The notes under the pieces are model-generated. The model searched no databases. It was not told where the DNA came from and worked only from the letters and a program-made list of their open reading frames with translations. From Sipunculus nudus (Eukaryota; Annelida; Sipuncula; Golfingiida; Sipunculidae), in NCBI GenBank assembly GCA_026874595.1, contig CM049306.1, positions 102,191,142 through 102,255,141 of the forward strand: a DNA stretch of 64,000 nucleotides, read 5' to 3'. Of this stretch, positions 43,964 to 55,449 are shown in pieces (positions within the stretch are counted from its first letter, which is position 1; each line of letters opens with the position of its first letter). The translations under genes were made by a program, and so were the position numbers.

Positions 43964-46900
43964 TCACGTATTCTTCTGATAGACGACGTTTCCGGCTTTA
44001 ATAACATGCGTAATGATATGATGGTAGCTTCCAAACTGGTAGATGAGATGCTCCCATCTGAAGAAAAAAACAATGTATGACTGACAGATACTGAATACAC
44101 GCGAAAGAAAATATGTTTTTAAGTAATCTGCAGGTACTGATATGTGAGGATTTAGATAACATAAGTTTGCACCATGAATATTTCGAAGATCAGGGAAGAC
44201 ACCGAAGATTTCTAATAAGACATGGCAAATTTTGCTTTTGTATTTTTGATCTGACGATGTAATCAGTGTATTCATCGGGAGACTACTGGCTTGTAAAAGC
44301 ATATGATTACAATATCCAGCCTCATAATGACATCATGTATATAGCAAAATAATGTCAATAAGTTACCTAGGTGCGTCCAACACCACCATGTCAGCGTGCT
44401 TGCCGACCTCGAGTGACCCGTGAGTAGACCCTCGGCCGAGTGATGCCGCGGCGTTGATGGTGGCGGCCACAAGAGCTTCTTCCATACTCATCTTGAAGTT
44501 CACACACGCCAGGTGTATCACCACGGGCTGCCGACGACAGGAGCAGAAAACTTAATTTGAAATTGATCATTTTTATCGCGTTGGTTTTATCAATCTACAT
44601 TGAACGTGTCAGTAGCATTTAAACCGAATAAAAGTTATAGACCTTGAAAGTTTGTTTTGGTGTATAGAAGAGTATAAAACGGTAGTTAGCTGCCGCCTGT
44701 CTCGGGAACATTTGAGGACTGAATGCTGTCAGAAAGTTCACCATTCAGTATCTGCCTGGGGTTCCTATAGTCATGTCCGAGCCAGCGTAAGCTGGCTTGG
44801 CAGAGCCTTGATTTGATGCTGCAGGTGCAGGCAGTGCGCTTCAAGACTTCGGTATTTGGGGTCCTGTCTTCCCAGTAGATACTAATTAAGTATGCGCTGT
44901 TGGCAGCTGAGGTGGAGACTGATCAATCTTTGCTCTTACTCAAAGGATGTGCTTGAGGACTGGTGCTTTGCTGACCGCCATCATGGTGCTGCGGTCAGGA
45001 ACTTAGTTGTCCACTATCTCATGTTTAAATTTAAGAAGGCAGTAGCAGCTTTTGCGATTCGGGTGTTGAGTTCAGCTTCAAGAGAAAGATTGCTTGCCAT
45101 TGTGAACCCCCGATTCGAATTTCTCACCAGTAACCTCAAGGACCTGTTCACTTATCTTGATGTAATAACATCAACTGACCTTGAGCTGATGGTTAGACCA
45201 AACGCTTTGCGGGCATATGACAGCTTTTCCATCAGCATTTGTAGCTGGTCCTCTGAGTAAACTTCGTTAGGAGCATCATCAGCGAAGAGGAGGTCACTGC
45301 ATGATCATAGCAATCTTCAAGTTGGTCTTTGCTCTCAGGCTGTCCTAGCTGTAGAGTTCTTTTCATCTGCGCTTGTGAAAATGTATTTGCCACTCCGTGT
45401 CCTGAAAGCGAGCGACGGCATGAGAGCGACGAAGATCCCAAACAATGTAGGGGCAATAACGCTGCCCGGTTTGACTAACAGCAAATACAGAATGATCAGA
45501 TGTATTACCATCAAACTGACGGTTGGTTTCAATGAGTCGTGAAAAGATCCGATGATGCTAAGTTGCGTTGGTTTGCATCATCTCTAGAAGCTGGAACGGT
45601 CCTTACCCGCTGAATACATCGAAACCTAAAAGCCTTAATGAAATCAACCAAGCCCAGAATACTCAATAGTGCTCCCTGCATTTCTCTTGGAGCTGACGAA
45701 GAAAAAAGATCAAGTTCAAAGTGAAGCGTCCGGCACGGATTCCATGATGATTTTCAGGATACACACATGCTGCTTAGGATTGAAGGATGACCAGGGCAAC
45801 CCCGTATTGCGAAGATCTTTCTAACGATGCTGAGGAGTGATACACGACGGATGTTATTACAGTCATTCACCTACAGTCATACCTTGCATTCACCTTTGTT
45901 CTTGTACTGGATAACCTTTCTAATGTCTCCCATGTCCTTGGGAATAGCATTGTGTGCTTTTGTGTGTGCATCTATCTGTGATTTGTAGGGTGTTTAAAAT
46001 AAACAAGAGCATAAATGGCAAATTCATTATTTAACAGATTATACACCTGAAGAAGGTTAAGTCAGAAGCTAAAAGAATTAGTGCTACGCAGGTATATGCC
46101 TGACACAGTATTTCAAGAATTGGAGGGATCGGATTGCGGTTGTTCCTAAAGAGAAAATCGAGTAAAACTAGATGGGGTTTAATGGAATGCAGTAAATTTT
46201 GTTTAGATTTAATCAACATAATGCATATTGCATTTACGTATATTAAACAAGAAAGAAGTTCTTTCGAATAATTTATAATCTGCAATATGAATTATACAGG
46301 TTACTCTGGCAAATGTCTTTGCTCAAAGAATAACCATTACAAGAACATCTATTTCAAGAGGTATTCCTGTCTTTTATGGTTACCTGACCGTTCATAAGAA
46401 AAGTAAGCATTACCATTGCTAAGCAAGGGGCATTAGGGTTGAAATCACTGCCCAAAGCAACCGGTACTTGTTTCTCAATCATTTCCCTGACAGGTGGTGG
46501 ATGGAGTCTAAGGATGTAGGCTGTGGTTGGCAGGACAACAGCTACTGTTCCCGCCTTTGCCATGGCAACCATGCCTTCCTCCGACACTTGTTCTAGGTGA
46601 CTGATGGCGCGGGCTTCAAGCTCTGCTCCCATCTGGTTGGTTAGAAAATGGTCACTTGTCACAAGACGTAGAGTGATATATGATGTACACCATTAATTCT
46701 ACAACAACATCAGTGGTTACAGCAAAGGTAAATATATTTAAAAGTATGAATTGATTACGCCTTTTTTAACAAAAAAAAATCGGAAACGCAAAGACCGGAT
46801 GTAGACGTAAACGAATCGTGCACTTAAGCCCGTACGACTGAAGAAGCTGATCAAAGGAATTAAGCATCTCTACTAAACTTTGGATCTGAAACTGCTGCTA

Positions 46901-49900
46901 ATTCATTTGGATTGTCAGTTTTCAGTTTATACACTTCTCGTCTTCCTTGACAACACTCTCCTCGACTTTACTACTGAGATACATTAAGATGCAAGCGAAA
47001 AAGTAATATATACTTAAATTATTTACCATACAATATATTTCAACAGGATTGCTCATTTAGCAAGTTCTATCATTCAATGAGGTCCTTCATGTTAATTTAA
47101 TACATATAATAAATCAAAAACGTTACCTCAGCTGCATGGAGTCTATGTATTTCTTCACCATGGAAGTTCAAGGCCAGTCCCATGTCTTTGCCCGCCTGCA
47201 GGATCCGCCTTGTTTGATCGACATTGAATATACCGTGCTCACAGAAAACGTCCACATTGTCCACGGACAACTCCCCGGCGTCCATCAGGGCCTTTATACG
47301 CGGCAGTTGATTGGTCAGAACGTCTTCTGTCGCTTCCTCTGACGTTTTACCGCTATCAGAAGAAAACGATTGATGAGCATTAAAAAGGCCGCTTTGTTTA
47401 TTATCCTGCAGATAGGCATTCATTACCTCCGCCAAAGACTGTTGAGTAGGAACAATATCACCGATAGTTCTCAATCAAGTTCGATGAAATTTGTTGGAAA
47501 GATTGGCTATATGGGCGAAAGAGTGAAACTATAATTTTTAGATAGATCGGTCGAACTGTCATCCATTTCTGTCAGTCTGTCTGTCTGTTTGTCCGGTGTT
47601 GCCTGCTTGTTCTTGGTTCTGACATAAGTCATTAATTATTGAGTCCAAATTGTTGAAGCAATGCTTCAAACAAGCATACAGTTAAAAGAAAACCAGGAAA
47701 TATGTTCTGTCTATCTTTCTGTCCGGTCTTCCGGGACATAATATTAGCAGAGGTGCTTACAAATGCTATTGTTTTTGCTCTCGCTGAACATTACTCATTC
47801 AAATGACTATTTTCACATGCTCCCTTGTCTTCCTGTTTCTTTGTCTGTCTATATATGTTATTTCAACTTTCGGCAAGCGCTCGACCTATGGTTGTCTAAA
47901 TTTTTTTAATTGGTTATACGGATGAATTACTGTGGTAAGCATGGGATTCGGCAGAAAACTGCAAGTTAAGTCAGCCGCGCCCAGGAGCGGAAGCTCGAAG
48001 ATCGTTAGTGTCCCAGTGTTAAGTGCAGCTGTACATCTATATATCGCTGTATTGTTATGAAGTTGAGTAAAACTGATCTAGTGCTGCTTAATTTACAAAA
48101 TTAGTCCTCTCTAGCTTTCAATCTGATAAAGTAAGAAAAATAAGACCCATATTGTTTTTTAATATAAAGATTTCACCCAAAACGCGTAACTATGGTATCA
48201 CAAGGCAGCTACACATAAGAGGCTACGGAATGACCATTAAAATGCAGCTACGCGGATTCATGACGAAAATATATTACACGATTTTGTGGTTATAAAATGA
48301 CCTTGACCTTTGACCTATTCACACTGAAAGACTTAAGGTTTTAAAACTTTACGTGTTCTATTACGTGGACAAAATTCAGAGTGATTGATCAAAATTCTGG
48401 CCTCCAGGATCTCATATATCAGACAACAGAGCAAGCATTGAGGCTAATTTGACTATGGACAAACAGACGGACATACTGGCACACTGACACATTTGATATA
48501 ACAGATGACTAAATAATCTTATGAAGAAGGCACAGACTAACAAAATGGGCCAAAGTTTATGTAGCTAAGATTTTATACAATAGAGCGCCGTTTTTCCGAA
48601 TACCTAATTTCCGAAAATTCGTTTTTTTTTATTTATATTCTGGAACCGAAAATTTATTCGTAATTACGAAATATTTTTTAAAGCATGTAATAACTCTAAT
48701 GATTTTTTTTTTCTTTACGACTCAGAAGGGCCTGCAGTCAGGTGTTTATGCCCAGTGGTGACCTTTATTAATTAGTTCTGGGCCGATGTTGTCGCCGGGC
48801 AAAGGTATGAAAACTTCACCTAGTCACGCAACGCAAGCTCCCCTAGAAAGCGGCTCAACAGTTTATCCGATAGCTTTTGTGTAATCAACAATATCTCGTT
48901 TGTACTCAAGTAAGCATGGTTCGTCGGCTTGGGTTGGGATGTCCGGCCAAATCACTGAGCAGTTTACTCGCATGGAAATTGGTGAGGTATCATTCATCGC
49001 TTGTGCCCGAACAGGTTAAGATGCGAGGCCAAAGCATGCGTTCCTTGCCATAAAAATGAGCAGTTAATACTCAAGAGCACTTGTGTCATCTACTTAAATT
49101 CGGTGTTATACAGCTTATTCACATTTCACTATTACTGTCAAGAAGAACACAATCTCATACACGATTGTCTTGCTGTCACTTGTCAGAGAAATGGAGTCAA
49201 AGAAGAGAAAACCGATGGCGTTATGCATTGATAACGAGTTGACAATCCTTGAGCGGCTCGACCATGTTGACAAGCCTACCATCATCAAGATGTAAAAGAA
49301 TTAGAGAGAACATTCTTATAAAACGAATTCAAGAAGTTAAATATGCGACGTTGGCAAGGGTATTCAATAAATTTAAACCTTGATTAGATACGAAAATTAT
49401 AAATTATCAATTTTAATTAGTAGGCTCTACGATCGTACAAAATCTTTTATTACCTTGGCTTTCATTCGTATTCCGTGTGCCGCTTTGGCGCCTCCCGTGG
49501 GCAGTTAAAAAAAACTAACCAAGCTCTTCCAGTGGGGATGCTATTTGACCTTTACCTTAAGTGAATTTGTCAGTGGAAAAAGGGGCACGCATGTATCCTA
49601 AAAACAGGTTAGACTGAACTTTACCAATCAAGCTCTGCAATAAAACCACTATTTTTATATGTCTATCACGTAGGTTAAATAAAAGATGTACCCTCAGTAA
49701 AATGGCGTTTAATTAATCTTTAACTGTCGTACGAACTTGCCGCTTGACCCCTGACCGATTTTCCGAATATTTGTATTCCCGAAAGAAGAGCTTGTCCCCC
49801 GACGCTTTCGGAAAAACGGCGCTCTACTGTACTTTTTTTAGGTCAATGATATTTTGTAGTGTTAAGAGTGCAGCGCCCCTTGCGGTAATATGCCAAAAAT

Positions 49901-52548
49901 ATTTTTGGAATAATAAATAAACTGAGGTATTAGCGTAAGACATAAGATCATAAGTTTCAAAAAGATTCCTGTAAACTTGTAGCCTCTTGGGCATTCTTAA
50001 GTGAAATCTCGCATTATCTCGTTTTGACGATATACGGTGCAAGATATTGTCAGACATGTAATGGAATATTTAAATACTAATTAATGCTACCTGACGCAAG
50101 TAAAAAAAAATCTCTAGCTTTAAAACTGACAAAGATAGTAAAATTAGACCTATTTTTTCAAATATCATGGCTTTAACAAAAAAATGCGTGACCATGGTAA
50201 CAGCAGATATGAGGCAGCTACACAACAGAAAAAGGCCACTGAATGGCAAATATAAAGTGCTATAGATTTTGCGGCAATGCTGATTAAGGACGGAGATATG
50301 AAGAAAAACGATTTTGTGGTTGTTTGATGACCTTGATCTTGACCTTTGACATATATTGACCAAAAACAATAGGCTTCTAAGATATTAGATTGACAGTCAA
50401 CTATGTAAGCTTGAACGTGATTGCTGCAAAATTCCGGCCATGCAGTAGAGTGGGGACAAGTACAGAAAAAAAAATGTTTGTGACAAACAAACACACAGAC
50501 ATACGCAACTGACCAACATGCTTGCAGAAATCTTTGATTTTCCGACAAGGAATAAAGGGAAACGAGATCCTTACACGGGCACAGCATGAGCTCCGCAATA
50601 TGTGCTGCTGGTCTCAAGGGGGAGCTGCTGTCGCGCGCGCTCAATCACACGCAGCATCTTCACTTCCGCTTCCGTTTGTAGACCGTACCCGCTCTTCATC
50701 TCGGCCAGAGTGGTTCCCGCCTCGAGCATCTGTCTGATGTACTTCTTCAGGTTGTTTAACAGTTCCTCCTCGCTGGCCTGGTGTACATGCCTTACAGTAA
50801 AATGAATCCCTCCACCAGCTTTGTGCACATCCAAATAGGTAGCTCCAGCTAACTACAATGAAATCGAAACAGGTATTTTCTGATCTGCATGTACAGTTCT
50901 GAATTGATGTGTAGACACCAAAAAATGCATGTTGAAAACGAAACCAACGTGATTCATCCGAAAAGCCCAGCACCAGCTTTCCAACCTCTCTTAATTAGGC
51001 TATAATTTAAAGGGTAACGCCACTTCCTGGGATAGTAGGCGTTTACCAAGACACAGGTTTCGTATAAAGCCTTCCTTACAATACTGATTAATTTTTTTCA
51101 AAGAAAGATAACGTACTAAAGTATTCAAAGATTCTTGAGATTACAACACCCATCCCCGCGAAACATTCTTTCAGAGAAATTCAAATGTAGGCCTATCTTT
51201 AATACAATTAAAGATCATAACGGAACTTCTCAGAATTTTGTATTTGATGATCTTAAGATTACAACACCCCTTCCCCGAAACATTCTTTCAGAGAAATTCA
51301 AATATAGGTCTATATTCAATACAATTAAGAACATTATGGAACCTCTTAGAATTTTGTATTTGATGATCAGATTGGAGGTCACATGTACATACTCACAAAT
51401 ATATATCATTATAACAATGAGGACCTCGCCTACATTTTTGTGTTGTGGTTTGTGGTGTTGATTGAAAAAAAAAATCTATAAATTCATGAGATATTCTTAT
51501 GACTTTTTATTTTGACTTTTGTAGGTTGGGTTTTTTTTTTAATGAAAATGTATTTAAAACTAAGATTGCCCATGCATATTTTGCCGAAAGGGAGTTCTTG
51601 TTTATCATATAAATGCATGTAAATAAACTAACTTTGGATTGTTTGCTCATTTCAATGTGAAATGTGTGTCTTTTAAAACGAAACTCTGAATGAGAAGCAG
51701 AGGATCCCAACAATGCTGATATTTGTAACACAGCAAAATGACTATGGAAGCGAACAAATAGATAAGTTAAAATTGGTTAACCTAAGCTTTCCTTTTGATG
51801 CCACACGTTGGATCAGTTTCTTATAACAGCCATTTGGCACGTCCAATTCTTTTTTCTATTTACTTCTAAGATCTTATATTCTTAACCGCTTGTAATAGTG
51901 ACGTACCACCTGGCTGCATGGTAGAAACTTTTCCTGTGTTTGCTTTGCTATATATACGTGTCAGACATCACTATACCTTTGAAAAGCCCAATTCACTTGC
52001 AGACATTTTATTCCTATACAAGTATTTTTGCATATGGATTATATTTACGCCTGTAGGTAAAATGTCCTGTATGCAGATTGGCATTTAAATACACCATTTG
52101 AACCAAACAAGGGTTCAAGGACCCAAAGCTCACGTTCGACATTTTCTGTAAGATGATACTATAAAGCAAAAATTATTCTATTTTATATAAGAAATACCCC
52201 ATATCTGTTGAAGATAAAGTATATCCCTTATTCGAAAATATTTCAAAGCAATCCATACGGATAATTTTGTTATTCGAATGTTTTCTTTAAAAATTATAAT
52301 ATCACACAAAATTAAAAATTTATTGATAACAAATTTTTTTTTCAATGTATGCCAAAATTTAAATAAAATGTGTTTTCGAGCATGTTTATAAGGGCAATGT
52401 TGAAAATCGGATGTTCTGAACACAATATCTCGTCTCTGAAAAGGCCAAGTGTAGTTTAATCAATAATTTTATAAAAATTAAATATTTATAAAATAACCAT
52501 ATTAAAAAATCGTGTTCATATAGAGGATGGAGAATATTCTTTCTTTTC

Positions 52549-52605
<57 letters not shown>

Positions 52606-55224
52606 CTTATCGGAAATGGGTTTTATCAAGCAAAAACGGAAACAATCTATACACAATCAAGAAAGTCCTAAGAAATTAAAATATACAATGAGTTATAAAC
52701 AATTTTGATACACTTTCACAACTATTATTTTAAAGTGCAAAAACCAGAAAAAAAATCATAAATCCATCTGAAATATCGGTAACACCTTAATATTTCTAGG
52801 GTCAATCCCCATATATGCCTTAAAGAAAATATCTGGATATTGTTGTCCTCCCATATCTTACATTTTTTTTCCCATTGTAGGTGTAACATCAGAATTAAAC
52901 AATTTTTTTCACCTGAGGGCTTTTTTTTTTTTTATGCATGTTCAATGAGCAAGCACATGAATTTCGATTTTGATCTGGTAGGGCGACTGAATTTCTGGTA
53001 AAATGAAATGGTATGTAATTGTAGACCCTTTTTTAAATATAAAATTTCAATTTGCTTATATATGCAAATAAAAAAAAGTTTACATGACACAGTTTACTTA
53101 ACAAGTAAAGTTACGTGCATGCAAATATACTTTTGCATTACCTCCTGAGGTCGTGCAAAAACTCTTTTTTTTTCATATCAGTATTTTTACTCACATATGC
53201 AAATCTGTTCACATGACAGAGAATACTCACACAAGTAAATTTACTTATGTGTGTATTTTAACTCAAATGAGAAATTTTCTGCATGTGAATCGAGCTTTAC
53301 ATTCCAATTTACATTTACTTTTGAATGTAATTATATCCAAAGTCGCCGTATTAATTCTCGATCATTTATTATATTTTTAATGTAGATAATCACAATTTTA
53401 CCTTCATGGCAAATTCATGGACCCGATCCCCGGCCCAGACGGCATGTGTGTGTCCATCCACGAAACCTGAAGTAAGTCACGGTCAGTTTGTTATATGAGT
53501 ACATACTGTTTGCTCCATTTATATTTTTTATTCAAAATAAACATTTCCATAACGTGACATCACGTCTAATACCTTTTCTTTTTGGCGCACTATTATATGC
53601 ACAGCCTTTTCATGTTCTTCTGTCTATGAGTAAGCATGATTTTTGGAAGCTCGGTATGTAGTACCTGCATCGTCGCTCATTTGAACTGGAAAGATTAGAA
53701 TTTAATGAACCTGACAGCACCAGGCATATCAAATGGGAGCATTTCATAGTAAATTCAGGAAAGCAATTAAGACAAGCAATATTCTTTATACTTTATTTCC
53801 TGGGTAGACAAAAAAAAGAGTTTCAGCACTGAATTCCGATGTTCTTTTACTGTGGAGTCTGTGGTTAACACTTCAGTATCAAAAGAAACATACGCGCATG
53901 TATAATACTCCTAAACAGATGACCGTACTTCTAAAAGAATAAATTTGCAACAGAAATCAATATCTTTTTCATCGAATATCGTCTGAACATCAGTACCCAT
54001 TGCTTGTTACACACATATTTCTGACAAACCACATATTATCTCAAAATATTTGCTCTTGAATCAAACCAGGTAACAAAGTACATGTATTCATCATTATTTT
54101 ACTCCGACACTTAAAAAAAGGAACCATCTAGTAAGTTGATATAAAACATATGTTAAATGTATAGTACACAATATTTCCACTTTGCTGTAACACCAGTTCT
54201 CTTTTTTAAATCTTCAGAATCTGGTGTGTCATTAGACGAATAATTAACCCACACTGATTTTACACACCTGGAATGATGCATTTTCCTGACACGTCAAGTT
54301 TATGTTGAAATGTGGCCCCCTTGAACTGTTCTTTGATATCGCTGTCAGTGCCAACGCCCGCTATGGTTCCATCGCTGTACATGCCAACACGTTATTTATT
54401 AATTTACAAGATATAAATCTTAACCAGATGTTATACATTGGTTTTAGGCATGCCATATTACGTTGTACATTATTCAATACAAATCACAAAACAATAAATG
54501 ATTTTTAAACATACTTCGTCGATATATATCGAAATTTAAAAGTTATTGAAAACCTTGAAACAATATAATAAAGAAAAGTTAACATAAGCATAACATAAGC
54601 TAGGCTTTCCTTGAAGTATCAATATTTGTCAACTCATTTTGTCATTTAGAGAATATTTCGGATAGATGAATATTCACATTTTCATTAATAAATGTAAGGG
54701 AAGAAAAGTTGTATTTTCTACAATATTTTATATCTGTAATAAAGCATTTTCGCGCCAAGGATCATTAAATAAACTTTGGTATAAGGAGCTTATACTGTTG
54801 GATAAACGAGGCATAACAACAAATGTTTTACCATAACATTCCAACTCACTGCATTTTGTTTACCAACATGCATGTAAAATGTCCACATCAACATTGACCA
54901 AAAGATGCACAAGCACTCAGGTAAAAATATAAACGATCAAGGCCTATGCTACCGGTATTGCACGTGCACAACACTATAATAATATGTTCAACTTTTAACA
55001 GGTAGATCGCTGTGACGGGACATGTATATTAACCCAGTGATAACGATTTCAACAGATAAATTATAACGTCACCTGGCTACAACAACACTACATCCTGTAT
55101 CACCTCCTTGCGGGGTACACACGGCTACATTTCTCATGTCTTTGCCGACCACCACAGTATCGCCATTATTCACAACCTGCACGATCTGCCTTGCCCCGTG
55201 AATCAAAAGCCGGTACGTCGCCAT
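43964..55224 (-). CDS. AMDHD1: AMDHD1, imidazolonepropionase (complete, 8 coding exons)
   Basis: Hydrolyses 4-imidazolone-5-propanoate to N-formimino-glutamate, the third step of histidine degradation, in the cytosol. Exons in transcript order: 55224-55073, 54374-54268, 53466-53402, 50852-50575, 47352-47127, 46632-46414, 44527-44367, 44057-43964. They total 1,302 nt, 433 residues plus TGA, close to the about 426 of human AMDHD1; all introns are GT-AG and phases agree. Amidohydrolase metal-site motifs are present: DGHTH with H92 and H94, FHGEE with H265, SHLE with H288, and SDFNPN with D339. LAGATYLDVHKAGGG and KSGYGLQTE match the family. Start is the ATG at 55224-55222; a TTTTCAG just upstream suggests a 5' UTR intron. 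The donors at 50575 and 46414 were chosen over neighbours because they alone give family-like joins (HAVPVGKT and CLAMPVVIHL). Confidence 0.95.
44740..45960 (-). pseudogene. Decayed non-LTR retrotransposon reverse transcriptase
   Basis: It lies in AMDHD1 intron 6, same strand as the gene. Reading 3'-ward on the minus strand, I see in shifting frames: a YKNKGE...DCNN..SLLSIVRKI block (about 45,940-45,810), VDFIKAF (near 45,630), APTLFGIF (about 45,460), the FADD catalytic box (about 45,287-45,275) and a C-terminal LRWLGH...LNGEL block (about 44,800-44,740). This order matches the RT of LINE-type ORF2 proteins. Frameshifts and stops break it; no endonuclease or ends were found. The rest of intron 6, to 46413, is plain. 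Confidence 0.7.
46633..48100 (-). other. AMDHD1 introns 4 (part) and 5, plain
   Basis: Intron 46633-47126 and the part of intron 4 from 47353 hold a short GTCT/GTCC tract near 47575-47605 and no recognised elements. Confidence 0.65.
48578..49829 (+). mobile_element. Tigger/pogo-like DNA transposon, internally deleted (1,252 bp)
   Basis: The left end CAATAGAGCGCCG..TTTTTCCGAA is inverted at the right end (TTTCGGAAAAACGGCGC..TCTACTG), one mismatch in about 22. TA at 48576-48577 and 49830-49831 flanks it. Ends starting CAGTA and a TA duplication fit pogo/Tigger. It sits in AMDHD1 intron 4, opposite to the gene by its remnant frame. Confidence 0.82.
49191..49295 (+). pseudogene. Remnant of Tigger/CENP-B-type transposase N-terminus
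   Basis: A 34-codon frame starts MESKKRKPMA and continues with a DNELTILERLD stretch, resembling the start of pogo/Tigger transposases (a basic S-K-R-K start, then the first helix of the CENP-B/psq-type DNA-binding domain). It stops at TAA 49293-49295, where the rest is missing. Short, so the match is suggestive only; its place inside TA-flanked pogo-like ends supports it. Confidence 0.5.
50853..53401 (-). other. AMDHD1 intron 3
   Basis: Holds two tandem copies of a 118-bp segment (51139-51370), differing at about 15%, with GATTACAACACCC and CATTCTTTCAGAGAAATTC landmarks, and a (TA)27 microsatellite at 52551-52604. Otherwise AT-rich and plain. Confidence 0.8.
52551..52604. repeat. (TA)27 microsatellite
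   Basis: Uninterrupted TA dinucleotides in AMDHD1 intron 3. Confidence 0.97.
53467..55072 (-). other. AMDHD1 introns 1 and 2, plain
   Basis: Introns 53467-54267 and 54375-55072 are AT-rich, with no recognised repeats or frames. Confidence 0.7.
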
Positions 55225-55392
55225 GATGCGACCTGCTGCTGAAAACATACATGCATGAGAACTCCCAGATGTTTGTTTATAACCTCACATGTGCTGCCTG
55301 CACAGGGCAAGGTCATATTTCTTGAATAACTAATGCAAAGGTCAAACGACTGTCAAAGGTAAGGGTTAATCTATACCTGACACCCCCATCAC

Positions 55393-55449
<57 letters not shown>

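Larger units (their letters stand above)
48105..50530. repeat. Pair of related dispersed repeats flanking a Tigger-like insertion
   Basis: About 48105-48520 and 50120-50530 share, in the same order, CTCTAGCTTT, AACTATGG/GACCATGG, AGGCAGCTACAC, ACGATTTTGTGGTT and GACCTTTGAC. The DNA between contains the element at 48578-49829. They are direct copies of one diverged repeat, either a tandem duplication or two insertions. Confidence 0.6.

Noticed and set aside
44892-45260. 122-residue plus-strand open frame as a gene
   Set aside because: It is the antisense shadow of the decayed reverse transcriptase on the minus strand.
50401-50644. Minus-strand frames continuing past the AMDHD1 exon 4 donor
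   Set aside because: They read into the intron; the GTAAGG donor after 50575 gives the correct join to 47352.
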